This document shows positions 27,481 through 35,134 of a DNA stretch of 44,440 bases, in pieces. The translations under genes and the position numbers were made by a program. The DNA is from Lachnospiraceae bacterium (GTDB taxonomy: Bacteria; Bacillota; Clostridia; Lachnospirales; Lachnospiraceae). The notes below the pieces were generated by a model. The model ran no database searches. It was not told the origin of the DNA and saw only the letters and a list, made by a program, of their open reading frames with translations. Positions within the stretch are counted from its first letter, which is position 1. Each line of letters opens with the position of its first letter. The stretch is taken from positions 52,234 through 96,673 of the forward strand of contig JAJQDT010000094.1 in the NCBI GenBank assembly GCA_021202075.1, given 5' to 3'.

Positions 27481-27507
27481 GTCCTGCACGATAAACCAGT
27501 GCAGGAC
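27481..27507 (+). promoter_or_regulatory. Hairpin just before the ribosome site of the second GH65 gene
   Basis: GTCCTGCAC, loop GATAAACCA, GTGCAGGAC: 9 bp perfect, ending 4 bases before AAAGGAG. There is no U-run. It may protect or tune translation. The surrounding gap 27317-27524 shows nothing else. Confidence 0.4.
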
Positions 27508-27524
27508 ATATAAAGGAGACAGAA

Positions 27525-30227
27525 ATGAGCTATGCAGGTTTAACATTTATCGACGACCACACCCTCATGGAGCAGGAGTACAGCCTGCTGAACGAGGCGA
27601 ATGTGGCCACGCTTCTGACCACCGGAAACGGCTATATGGGCGTGCGTGCGAGCCTGGAGGAATTCTCCAGCCTTGGCATCCAGGGACTCTTGGTGCGCGG
27701 CGTGATGGACGAAGTGGTGGAAGTGCGGCTGACCATGTGCGACAATATGTACATGAAGAAATATTACGTAAACGAAGAGCGCCTGAAGAAGTTCGAAAAA
27801 GAGGAGCGCGCGATCAACCTCCTGGATTTCCTGCTGATCCGGTTTGAAATCGGCGGCGAGGTATTTTATCCGTGGGAGGGAAAGCTTCTTTCCTGGAAAC
27901 GCTGGCTTGATCTCTCGGATGAGACGCTTCACCGCGAGGTAGTCTGGGAGAACAGCAAAGGGCAGAAGAGCCGCCTGACATTCCGGCGTTTCGCGAGCTT
28001 TGCGGACGACCACACCTACTGCATGGAGGTGTCGATTGAGCCGCTGAATTATACAGATACGGTGCGGATCATCAGCGGTCTGGATCTGCGCACAAAATCC
28101 AACGGGCAGATGCCGCAGACATCGATCGACGTCGGATTTGAGGGGCAGAGTCTCTGGCAGGAGGAAATCGTCGGGCCGAAATATGGCTTCCACGCGGTGA
28201 CCGGTGTGTCGCACGAGTTCTATTGTGAATCGGGGAAAGCTTTGGGACAGGCCTCTGGTTCCGCGTCTGCTTCAGCGGGTGCCTCCGGAGCGGCTTCTTC
28301 CTCCGTATCAGCGGGAGCTTCCGGTGCGGTTATGTCCGGGTCAGACTCCGCCGCTTCTGCGAGATGGGAGAACCTCAATGAGGACGGTCTGGTGGCACAG
28401 ACGATTACGTTTGAGGCGAAACAGAATCAGAAATATACGCTGGAGAAGCTGATCGTAACGGTGACGAGCCGTGATCTCGAGGAAGGCAAGATTCTCACCG
28501 GCAGCGAGCTGTTGAAGGTGAGCAAAGACGCATTCCTGACCAAAGAGGCGGAGTCAGGACTGACAGAGGAAACGCAAATGGAAGCCGCGGCAAGCGTGGA
28601 ACCGGCTGCGTGCGATATCGCTGCTTCTGAGACGCTGGCAGGCGCTGTTGAACGAGAATCGGGATGCGGCGCACAGGTGGGATGTGCTGATTGTGAAAAC
28701 TTGTCCGCAGCCCCGGATCCGATCCTTCAGGATTGCGTGAAGCGTTATCTGGCTGCTTTCCAGAAGAGCAGCTACGAGAAGGAATATGAGAAGCACGTAG
28801 CGGTATATCGTCCGCTCCTTAAGAAGCTGGAGATTTCCATTAAGGGAGACGACACCGCAGACCGGGCGATCCGTTTCAGTAATTATCACACCCTGCTGTC
28901 AATCGAGCGCAACGACTTTGTACACAGCTTTTCCGCAAAGGGCCTGACCGGCGAGACCTACAATAATTTTGTCTGGTGGGACGCGGAGATTTTCCAGGCG
29001 CCGGTATTCCAGCAGACCATGCCGGAATACAGCAAAAACAACATTTTGTTCCGCTACTCGCACCTTGATCAGGCGCGGGAGTTGGCGGTTCAGGAGGGGT
29101 GCAAGGGCGCACGGTTCCCGTTCACAACGGGTGTCACCGGTGAGGAGACCGTCTGGATTGATGTGCGGCATCCGTTCATGCAGATTCACTGCGTCTCCGA
29201 TGTGGCGCTTTCCGTCCTGAATTATTACACCTGCACCGGAGATTCCGACTTCCTGAAGGAATACGGGATGGAAATTCTGATGGAGGTGTCCCGCTACTGG
29301 GTATCGCGTGTAATCTGGAACGCAGAGCAGTCTCGTTATGAGATCCTTCAGGTGACCGGCACAGACGAGCACCACCCCTATGTCGATAACAATGCTTATA
29401 CAAACTACAGTGTGCAGCATGTCCTTTCCGACACGCTGCGGCTGCTGGATCAGTTCGGAGACGAGCTAGATGCGTTAAAAGAAAAAATCGGATTTACCGA
29501 AAAGGATACAGCGGAAATCGAAGAGGTCTCCGAAAAGATTTATCTGCCGCTGGATGAGAAAACCGGCATGATTCCGCAGTTTGACGGCTACTTCGATCTC
29601 TCCAGGGAACTCGAGGTGCAGGGCGGCAGTAAGAGCGGCTATACGCAGATGAAGCAGGCCGGTCTCTACAACAAGAGCCAGGTCATCAAGCAGCCGGATG
29701 TGCTGATGCTGTTCGCGTACCAGAACCTTCCGCTCTCCATGAGAACCTACCGGCGTAACGTGGACTATTACCAGGGCCGCTGCGAAGCCGCGTCCTCCCT
29801 TTCCTACTGTGTCCATTCTATCTGCTTCGCGGATATGGATATGCCGGAGAGCACCTACGGCTATCTGATGGAGACCGCCGAGATGGATCTGAAAAACATG
29901 CACGGCGGCACAGAAAACGGCGTCCACTCCGGCTGTGCGACCGGCGCGTGGACGGCGGTCGTCCGCGGTGTGTCAGGCATGAAAATGCGGGAATCCCATG
30001 TAGAATTCACCCCGCATTTCATCCCCTGGTGGGAGGAAGTCAGCTTCCACTGCATCTGGCACGGACAGGGATATCAGGTGACCGTATCCAACGAGGAGAT
30101 GCTCATTTGCGCGGACGCGCACAATCAGGACGTGCTTCCGGTCGTCATCAACGGCATGGGTCAGGTACTCAAGCCCGGCGAGACCGGAAAATACGAATTC
30201 GAGCGGCAGGAGCCGAAGGCAAGATAA
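27525..30227 (+). CDS. Glycoside hydrolase family 65 enzyme with low-complexity inserts
   Basis: 900 residues. The N-terminal domain opens MSYAGLTFIDDHTLMEQEYS with GNGYMGVRASLEEF. The barrel carries VTGTDEHHPYVDNNAYTNY with the catalytic Glu615, and GGTENGVHSGCATGAW is a late barrel motif. It is a distant paralogue of the gene before it and probably acts on a different alpha-glucoside. Two inserts are striking: residues about 240-278, Ala/Ser/Gly only, built on a 36-base repeat (SAGASGA twice), and about 342-400, Ala/Cys/Glu-rich. Both fall between structured segments. AAAGGAG lies 7 bases before the ATG. Confidence 0.85.
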   Translation: MSYAGLTFIDDHTLMEQEYSLLNEANVATLLTTGNGYMGVRASLEEFSSLGIQGLLVRGVMDEVVEVRLTMCDNMYMKKYYVNEERLKKFEKEERAINLLDFLLIRFEIGGEVFYPWEGKLLSWKRWLDLSDETLHREVVWENSKGQKSRLTFRRFASFADDHTYCMEVSIEPLNYTDTVRIISGLDLRTKSNGQMPQTSIDVGFEGQSLWQEEIVGPKYGFHAVTGVSHEFYCESGKALGQASGSASASAGASGAASSSVSAGASGAVMSGSDSAASARWENLNEDGLVAQTITFEAKQNQKYTLEKLIVTVTSRDLEEGKILTGSELLKVSKDAFLTKEAESGLTEETQMEAAASVEPAACDIAASETLAGAVERESGCGAQVGCADCENLSAAPDPILQDCVKRYLAAFQKSSYEKEYEKHVAVYRPLLKKLEISIKGDDTADRAIRFSNYHTLLSIERNDFVHSFSAKGLTGETYNNFVWWDAEIFQAPVFQQTMPEYSKNNILFRYSHLDQARELAVQEGCKGARFPFTTGVTGEETVWIDVRHPFMQIHCVSDVALSVLNYYTCTGDSDFLKEYGMEILMEVSRYWVSRVIWNAEQSRYEILQVTGTDEHHPYVDNNAYTNYSVQHVLSDTLRLLDQFGDELDALKEKIGFTEKDTAEIEEVSEKIYLPLDEKTGMIPQFDGYFDLSRELEVQGGSKSGYTQMKQAGLYNKSQVIKQPDVLMLFAYQNLPLSMRTYRRNVDYYQGRCEAASSLSYCVHSICFADMDMPESTYGYLMETAEMDLKNMHGGTENGVHSGCATGAWTAVVRGVSGMKMRESHVEFTPHFIPWWEEVSFHCIWHGQGYQVTVSNEEMLICADAHNQDVLPVVINGMGQVLKPGETGKYEFERQEPKAR

Positions 30228-30262
30228 GAAAGCAAGATAAGTAAGATAAGAGATAAAAGACG

Positions 30263-30293
30263 GGAGCGGGGTCAGCGGATCCTGCTCCTTTAT
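30263..30293 (+). terminator. Rho-independent terminator after the second GH65 gene
   Basis: GGAGCGGG with CCTGCTCC (one wobble), followed by TTTATT. It ends the glycan-use operon. Confidence 0.65.
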
Positions 30294-30302
30294 TATGCAC
30301 AC

Positions 30303-30380
30303 GGGCCGCGTAAGGAAATTTCCAGCTTACGCTGGACGCGGCCCGGCGCGGCGGATAGGGGGAGAGGCTTCCCCTATCCG
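30303..30380 (+). repeat. Two-hairpin structured repeat, copy C
   Basis: Hairpin 1: outer stem GGGCCGCGT/ACGCGGCCC (30303-30311 with 30336-30344), a 10-base one-sided bulge AAGGAAATTT, inner stem CCAGC/GCTGG and tetraloop TTAC. A 7-base linker. Hairpin 2: CGGATAGGGG/CCCCTATCCG (30352-30361 with 30371-30380, 10 bp perfect), followed by ATTGCAC. Same plan as copies A and B, 27 kb away, with both stems changed on both sides. Confidence 0.7.
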
Positions 30381-30412
30381 ATTGCACACAGCCGTCTCTG
30401 ATCATTTGATGC

Positions 30413-30441
30413 TTGCATATTCTGCCGGGTAGTGGTATAGT
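30413..30441 (+). promoter_or_regulatory. Promoter with extended -10 for a candidate small RNA
   Basis: TTGCAT (30413-30418), a 17-base spacer and TGgTATAGT (TATAGT at 30436-30441). RNA would start near 30448. Confidence 0.6.
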
Positions 30442-30446
30442 ATACA

Positions 30447-30510
30447 TATCAATTGGGGTGTGCGTTTGCGGACGCACACTTGAGGGAGTCGGTTCTGCTG
30501 GCTCCCTTTT
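30447..30510 (+). ncRNA. Candidate small RNA of about 63 bases
   Basis: Behind the promoter lies no start codon with a ribosome site. There are two hairpins only: GTGTGCGT/ACGCACAC with loop TTGCGG (30458-30479), and GGGAGTC/GGCTCCC (30484-30506) followed by TTTT. The second is a terminator, so promoter and terminator enclose a short structured RNA. No known RNA family is recognised. Confidence 0.5.
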
Positions 30511-30523
30511 GAATTTTAAAAAT

Positions 30524-30567
30524 AAAAAGCCTCACTTGCTGGCTTCATACTGGCAAGGAGGCTTTTT
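30524..30567 (+). terminator. Second strong terminator behind the candidate small RNA
   Basis: AAAAAGCCTC-a-CTTGC pairs with GCAAG-GAGGCTTTTT: 15 bp with a single bulged A, and A/T tracts on both sides. It works in either direction. Confidence 0.75.
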
Positions 30568-30594
30568 GCATGAAATGTAGAGGGTATTGATTAT

Positions 30595-30930
30595 TTACGC
30601 TTTAATTTCCGTCCCATCCTTGAATGTGAATCGGATGTCATCCATACTCCACGGGCTCCGGACAACCGGGATGAGAGCAGGGGTGTTTCGGTTTTCTTGG
30701 CAATGATTCCACCTCCAAACATGGACCGCCTGTCACGGCTGCGCCTCAGCGAAGGCCACAGGTTGAGTTTCACGCCACGAAAAAAGCTCCCGCAGGATTT
30801 TTCCTGTGAGAGCTTTGCCCATCGTGCAGTTTTTCATGGTGCCATATTCCATGCAACTGAAAAAAATATGCCACATGGATTTCCTGCATCTTTCTTTGCC
30901 TCCCGTAAGAGGCCAGCCAAAAGGGAATGT
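30595..30930. other. Degraded region without an intact gene
   Basis: On the minus strand a 47-codon tail ending at 30595 reads SPWSMDDIRFTFKDGTEIKA, which looks like the real C-terminus of a lost protein, but it runs into a stop at its upstream end. A terminator-like hairpin (AAAGCTC..GAGCTTT type, 30780-30816) carries a T6 run on the minus strand. The open frames here on both strands have no ribosome sites and read like noise. Probably remains of a mobile or accessory gene. Confidence 0.4.
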
Positions 30931-31199
30931 CAAACTGACCCTGAATTTTGAATTCCGCTGCACTGTGTTCCGTACCATGTTCCTAAGTTAGCGATATCGT
31001 CACCATATCGAACATTTGTTTGTTTGCCGATTGGTTTTTTGAGATTTTTCAGCAAAATTGATTTCAATAGCACATTTTTTATCTCCATGCCTTTATATTG
31101 TCCCAAAATCGAGACAGTAAAATCGGCAGAATTACTAATATATTGTTGCAAATCAGTGGGATATTTGGTATAATAATACTCGATTTTTGACTTTTCCAT
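30930..31199 (-). CDS. Hypothetical protein or gene remnant
   Basis: 89 codons from the ATG at 31199 (MEKSKIEYYYTKYPTDLQQY). Amino acid use is normal and hydrophobic and charged residues alternate as in a real protein, but I recognise no family and see no good ribosome site. It could be a small gene or the C-terminal rest of a longer one. It is convergent with the degraded region and divergent from the WYL gene. Confidence 0.35.
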   Translation of the reverse strand: MEKSKIEYYYTKYPTDLQQYISNSADFTVSILGQYKGMEIKNVLLKSILLKNLKKPIGKQTNVRYGDDIANLGTWYGTQCSGIQNSGSV

Positions 31200-31240
31200 C
31201 GAACCATCGGAGAGCCTGCCCATTTGAAATGGCGCTGTAT

Positions 31241-31348
31241 CGCAGGACTTCGTCCTACGACAAAATCCGGTGAAGGTCACAAGTTCTGCTTTACAGCAGA
31301 ACTTACGACATACCATGAGCAGGCCTGCGTCCCGAGCAGAGTTCGGGA
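31241..31348 (+). promoter_or_regulatory. Three-hairpin leader before the WYL regulator
   Basis: AGGAC/GTCCT (31244-31248 with 31252-31256), AAGTTCTGC/GCAGAACTT (31281-31289 with 31296-31304, 9 bp perfect) and TCCCGA/TCGGGA (31330-31335 with 31343-31348). The first two are each followed by ACGACA. They may be operator sites for the WYL protein or RNA structure. Confidence 0.4.
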
Positions 31349-31371
31349 AAATAATCGGAGGGGTGAGAGCT

Positions 31372-32352
31372 ATGCCGAGAGAAAACTGGCAGAAAATTAA
31401 ACTACTGAAACTTGTTGACCTGCTGCGCCAGGAAACGGATGAACAGCATCCTCTCACCACGGCACAAATATGTGAGCGGCTGAATGAAATGGACATCCCA
31501 TGCGACCGGCGTGTTTTAAGCAAGGATATCGACCTCTTAAACGCCAATGGTGTTGAAGTCCGCTGGACATCGGTTGGCAAGGGGAAAGGGTATTATATTG
31601 AAAGCAGGGACTTTTCCGTCCCTGAATTAAAAATACTGATTGATGCGGTTTGCGCAGCCAATTTTATTACGGATAAGAAGACCGCATCTCTGGTGAATAA
31701 GATTGCCAGCCAGGGCGGCACCAACAGGGCGGAGATTTTAAAAAGCAATCTTGCGTATTACAACACACGCAAGCATAGCAATGAAAACATTTATGACAAT
31801 GTGGCGGCTGTAGAGGATGCCATACAGCGCAGGAAGAAAATCATCTTCCGTTATTTTGACCTTAACATACGGGATAAGCGAGCCTACCGGCGCGACGGTC
31901 ATCATTATGTGGTGGAGCCGGTTGCCCTTGTATATAATGAGGATAATTATTATGCCGTAGTCTACAGCGCAAAACATGATAACACGGCGAACTACCGTCT
32001 TGACCGAATGGATGATGTTGAAGTGATAGATGAAAGCATTTCGGAAAGAGCACTGGCACTGAGGAATAGTGTAAGTGAAAATACCGAACAGGCGATTAAA
32101 ATGTACGGCGGCGAGCTGCAGACGGTCATACTGGAATTCGACATCAGACTCATCGGTATGGTGTATGACCGGTTTGGAGAGAAAATCAGTATGATGCCTG
32201 CCGGTATCGACAAGGTTGCGGCGACTGTGGACGTGCAAATCTCACCCACCTTCTGGGGCTGGCTGTTCCAGTTTGGAAAGCAGATGCGGGTGATTTCGCC
32301 GGAGGTTGTGGTAAAAGAGCAGCGGGAACGAATAGAGGAATTGATGGGATAG
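31372..32352 (+). CDS. WYL-domain transcriptional regulator
   Basis: 326 residues from the ATG at 31372, chosen because GGAGGGG lies 8 bases upstream. Residues 5-80 form a winged helix-turn-helix of DeoR type (TTAQICERLNEMDIPCDRRV and LSKDIDLLNANGVEVRW). Residues about 140-220 carry the WYL domain (HHYVVEPVALVYNEDNYYAV, then YRLDRMDDVEV), which binds nucleic acid or nucleotide ligands. The WCX extension follows. WYL regulators often sit beside phage defence genes. Here it is followed by the scar of a helicase gene and then by cas3, so it may control the CRISPR system or be left over from the lost one. Confidence 0.9.
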   Translation: MPRENWQKIKLLKLVDLLRQETDEQHPLTTAQICERLNEMDIPCDRRVLSKDIDLLNANGVEVRWTSVGKGKGYYIESRDFSVPELKILIDAVCAANFITDKKTASLVNKIASQGGTNRAEILKSNLAYYNTRKHSNENIYDNVAAVEDAIQRRKKIIFRYFDLNIRDKRAYRRDGHHYVVEPVALVYNEDNYYAVVYSAKHDNTANYRLDRMDDVEVIDESISERALALRNSVSENTEQAIKMYGGELQTVILEFDIRLIGMVYDRFGEKISMMPAGIDKVAATVDVQISPTFWGWLFQFGKQMRVISPEVVVKEQRERIEELMG

Positions 32353-32375
32353 GTACATAGGCTGGAGGTACGTCC

Positions 32376-32660
32376 ATGAAAATATTTGATAATATTTCTG
32401 AAATCGTGCGCGATGATATGGCCGCAACGATTACGAGAGGAAGCAAAGTCTCCATTGCGGCAGCGTGTTTTTCGATGTAAGCGTACAGGGCTATGACTCT
32501 GCTTCACGTGTTCAGCGAATTTCTGGATGACGTGTCGGAGGATGTCCTGCTGAATGAAATCACCGTCTTCAAGCAGAGCAAAATCTGGAATATGGTTTAT
32601 GGATTGGGTATAAAGAAGCGGTTCAGTCTGGTAACAATGCATTCAAGGTTAGGGAAGTAA
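32376..32660 (+). pseudogene. Scar of a helicase-type gene downstream of the WYL regulator
   Basis: GGAGG then ATG at 32376 gives MKIFDNISEIVRDDMAATIT and goes on to SKVSIAAACFSM, where a TAA stops it (32478-32480). This opening is what I know from large SNF2/DEAD-type helicases that follow WYL regulators in defence loci. Downstream, in the same frame, another 59 codons are open (AYRAMTLLHVFSEFLDDVSE on to LVTMHSRLGK, stop at 32660); I do not recognise them. Around 900 or more codons of helicase must have been lost. The helicase assignment rests on the first 34 residues only. Confidence 0.5.
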
Positions 32661-32774
32661 TAGCGCTGTCTTTAGCTGGCGCTGAGAATAAACGGAAGCG
32701 TTTTGGGATGCAGAGAGGAATATATATATTAGCATACGTGAGGAATAGAAAGTAAAATTAGGGAATGAGGTACT

Positions 32775-34961
32775 ATGCCAGAACTAAAAAAGTTTGCTGC
32801 TCATATCGATCCAGAGGGAAATGAGCAATCGGTGAAGGAACATCTAATTGGGACAGCGGAGAAAACGAGCCAATTTGCATCTGAGTTTGGATGCGCAGAG
32901 ATAGGATATCACTGCGGTCTTTTGCACGACATCGGGAAATATTCAGATGCTTTTCAAAAAAGAATACATAATCCTGAAAAATATAGAAAAATCGATCACT
33001 CTACAGCGGGAGCCAAAGAAACGAAACCACCGGAAGGCATGGTGATTGCGGGACACCACAGTGGGCTGATGGATGGCGGAAACAGTTTAACCTCTTATGC
33101 CGGAGATGGAACGTTTTTGGGCAGAATGAAGTCGGTCATTCCTGATTATGACGATTGGAAAAAAGATCTGTCCGAGGAAATTAATTTTGATTATAATTAT
33201 ATAGAATTACAGCCGGACTTTGCCCGAAAAGGTGGGTTTAGTGCGGCCTTTTTTATGCGAATGCTTTATTCTTGTCTTGTGGATGCGGATTATCTGGACA
33301 CAGAGTGTTTTATGGATAAAGAGAAAGCAGATAATCGAAGCGGGTATGATGCATTAGAAGTACTGATAAAGAAATTCGATGAATATACCAGACCATGGCT
33401 GAATCCGACTGGCAAGGTACAACCGTTATATCAATGCAGAACTAAAATTCTCAGAGAATGTATGCAAGAAGGCGAGGAACTTCATAAGGGCCTTTATACT
33501 CTTACTGTGCCTACAGGGGGCGGGAAGACAACCGCATCCATGGGATTTGCATTACATCAGATAAAAGCTCATGAAATGAAAAGAATCATTTATGTGATTC
33601 CTTATACATCCATTATTGATCAGACAGCAGAAATCTTTTCTACTATTTTTGGAAGGCATAATGTTGTAGAACATCATTCCGGAGTGCTGTTGGATTCAGA
33701 CGAGAACAATTGCGACCCGCGGCAAATAAGAAATGTTCTGGCAACAGAGAACTGGGATGCCCCTGTGATTGTGACAACGGCGGTTCAGTTTTTTGAATCG
33801 TTATTTGCAAATAAAAGCTCCAAATGCAGGAAGCTTCACAATCTGTGTAACAGCGTGATTATTTTTGATGAAGCGCAGACACTGCCAATTCCATATTTAA
33901 AACCCTGCATAGCGGCGATTGCACAACTAGTACAGAATTATGGGGCAACGGCAGTTCTCTGTACAGCAACCCAGCCAGCGTTGGAATCCTATTTTAAGGA
34001 ATTTATTCCTGATTTGAAAATGCGGGAAATATGCGAAGGCTGTTCAAAGGAAGAAAGTTTAGTATTTGAACGGGTTACAATCAGAAACGCTGGTCTTTTG
34101 ACTATGGAGCAGCTGGAAGAAAGGCTGAATAAAAACAGCCAGATATTATGCATAGTAAACAGGAAATCTACGGCACAGGAGCTATATAACTGTTTAGACA
34201 ATGATGGAAGATACTGCCTTACAACGTTTATTTATCCTGCTGACAGAAAAGCAAAGATTGCGGAGATAAAACAAAGATTAAAGGACGGAAGACCATGCAA
34301 GGTAATATCAACATCTCTCATAGAAGCCGGGGTGGATCTGGATTTCCCTGCGGTATATCGGGAGGAAGCCGGACTAGATTCTCTGATACAGGCGGCAGGG
34401 CGCTGCAATCGAGAAGGCAAACGCTCGAAAGAACAGAGCGAAGTATTTTCATTTTCGCTGGAAGGGAAAAGCAATCCACGGATGGAGCAGAGCCGTGGTG
34501 CGCTCCGGGAAACCATAAGGAAATATGAAAAGGTAAACAGCTCAGAGGCAATTGCTTTTTATTTTCAGTATTATCGGGAACTTTTAGGTCAGGAAAACCT
34601 GGATGAAAAAGGACTTATAAAAATATGGGATCAGATGGAAAATTTCTTCCCGTTTGCTACGGCTGCGAAAAAATTCAAGCTGATTGAAAATGACACGGAA
34701 ACGATCTATATACCTGCGGATGAGACAGTTGAAGAATATTTACAGATCATACAGTCAGGACATGCGAGCAGAACAATTTATCGGAAACTGGGGCAATATG
34801 GTGTTTCTGTACCTGAATACCAGTTTCAGAAATTTATAGATCAGGGACTGGTAGATGAAGTCGCAGAAAATATATATGTGCTAAACGATATGGGAAAATA
34901 TGATTCTCAGACAGGATTGCAGTTGGATCCTGAAATGGGAATCGGAATCTTTTTTGATTGA
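32775..34961 (+). CDS. cas3: CRISPR-associated nuclease-helicase Cas3, type I-C
   Basis: 728 residues. The N-terminal HD nuclease domain carries His23 (KEHL), His51-Asp52 (LLHDIGKYSD) and AGHHSG. The SF2 helicase domain carries Walker A TGGGKT at 247-252, DEAQ at 365-368, the SAT-like CTATQPAL and the late motif LIQAAGRCNREG. Cas3 is recruited by target-bound Cascade and degrades the displaced strand with ATP. GAATGAGG precedes the ATG. Unlike the other cas genes it is not tightly coupled: 200 bases with a hairpin and a separate promoter lie between it and cas5c. Confidence 0.95.
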   Translation: MPELKKFAAHIDPEGNEQSVKEHLIGTAEKTSQFASEFGCAEIGYHCGLLHDIGKYSDAFQKRIHNPEKYRKIDHSTAGAKETKPPEGMVIAGHHSGLMDGGNSLTSYAGDGTFLGRMKSVIPDYDDWKKDLSEEINFDYNYIELQPDFARKGGFSAAFFMRMLYSCLVDADYLDTECFMDKEKADNRSGYDALEVLIKKFDEYTRPWLNPTGKVQPLYQCRTKILRECMQEGEELHKGLYTLTVPTGGGKTTASMGFALHQIKAHEMKRIIYVIPYTSIIDQTAEIFSTIFGRHNVVEHHSGVLLDSDENNCDPRQIRNVLATENWDAPVIVTTAVQFFESLFANKSSKCRKLHNLCNSVIIFDEAQTLPIPYLKPCIAAIAQLVQNYGATAVLCTATQPALESYFKEFIPDLKMREICEGCSKEESLVFERVTIRNAGLLTMEQLEERLNKNSQILCIVNRKSTAQELYNCLDNDGRYCLTTFIYPADRKAKIAEIKQRLKDGRPCKVISTSLIEAGVDLDFPAVYREEAGLDSLIQAAGRCNREGKRSKEQSEVFSFSLEGKSNPRMEQSRGALRETIRKYEKVNSSEAIAFYFQYYRELLGQENLDEKGLIKIWDQMENFFPFATAAKKFKLIENDTETIYIPADETVEEYLQIIQSGHASRTIYRKLGQYGVSVPEYQFQKFIDQGLVDEVAENIYVLNDMGKYDSQTGLQLDPEMGIGIFFD

Positions 34962-34974
34962 GTTTTTATGGTAA

Positions 34975-35043
34975 CAGAACGGGCGACAAGGTGAATTTGT
35001 CGCCCGATGCTGCTTAACAGATAATTCTCAAATTTCAATCCAC
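34975..35043 (-). ncRNA. Predicted crRNA-like regulatory RNA with truncated repeat
   Basis: Read on the minus strand, 35043-35032 is GTGGATTGAAAT, identical to the last 12 bases of the 32-base CRISPR repeat, the part that forms the crRNA 5' handle in type I-C. No other part of the repeat is present. A 25-base pseudo-guide follows (35031-35007, beginning TTGAGAATTATCTGTTA), then the hairpin at 35006-34980. The total of about 65 bases is close to a mature I-C crRNA. Guide positions 1-17 match the cas5c promoter region at 14 of 17 positions beside a TTC PAM. Inferred role: guide for autorepression of the cas operon. Confidence 0.6.
34980..35006. terminator. 9-bp hairpin behind cas3; also the 3' hairpin of the minus-strand RNA
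   Basis: CGGGCGACA (34980-34988), loop AGGTGAATT, TGTCGCCCG (34998-35006), perfect. On the plus strand only ATGCTGCTT follows, a poor U-run. On the minus strand TTCTGTT follows, somewhat better. On that strand it closes the predicted crRNA-like RNA, standing where a normal crRNA carries the repeat hairpin. Confidence 0.5.
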
Positions 35044-35046
35044 ATC

Positions 35047-35074
35047 ATATTAGATGACAAAAAAAGTATATCAA
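35047..35074 (-). promoter_or_regulatory. Minus-strand promoter of the crRNA-like RNA
   Basis: On the minus strand TTGATA (35074-35069), a 16-base spacer and TAATAT (35052-35047). RNA would begin 6 to 8 bases later, at 35041-35039, inside GTGGATTGAAAT, so initiation itself would create the 5' handle without processing by Cas5c. Confidence 0.55.
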
Positions 35075-35103
35075 AATTTTTATGAAAAATATAGAGGAAA
35101 CTA

Positions 35104-35132
35104 TTGACTTTTTAAAAATATAGTTATAGTAT
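35104..35132 (+). promoter_or_regulatory. Promoter of the cas5c-cas8c-cas7c-cas4-cas1-cas2 operon
   Basis: TTGACT (35104-35109), a 17-base spacer and TAGTAT (35127-35132); TATAGT two bases earlier is an alternative. RNA would start near 35139. Confidence 0.6.
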
Positions 35133-35134
35133 TG

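Noticed and set aside
30697..30978. Open frames of about 80 codons on both strands
   Set aside because: They overlap a terminator-like hairpin, lack ribosome sites and have no protein-like pattern. They were treated as part of a degraded region.
34980..35043. A plain decaying CRISPR repeat or an array remnant
   Set aside because: Only the handle part of the repeat is present, directly behind a promoter, and the guide matches a PAM-linked site nearby. A decaying repeat would not explain these together. Kept as a regulatory RNA with stated doubt.
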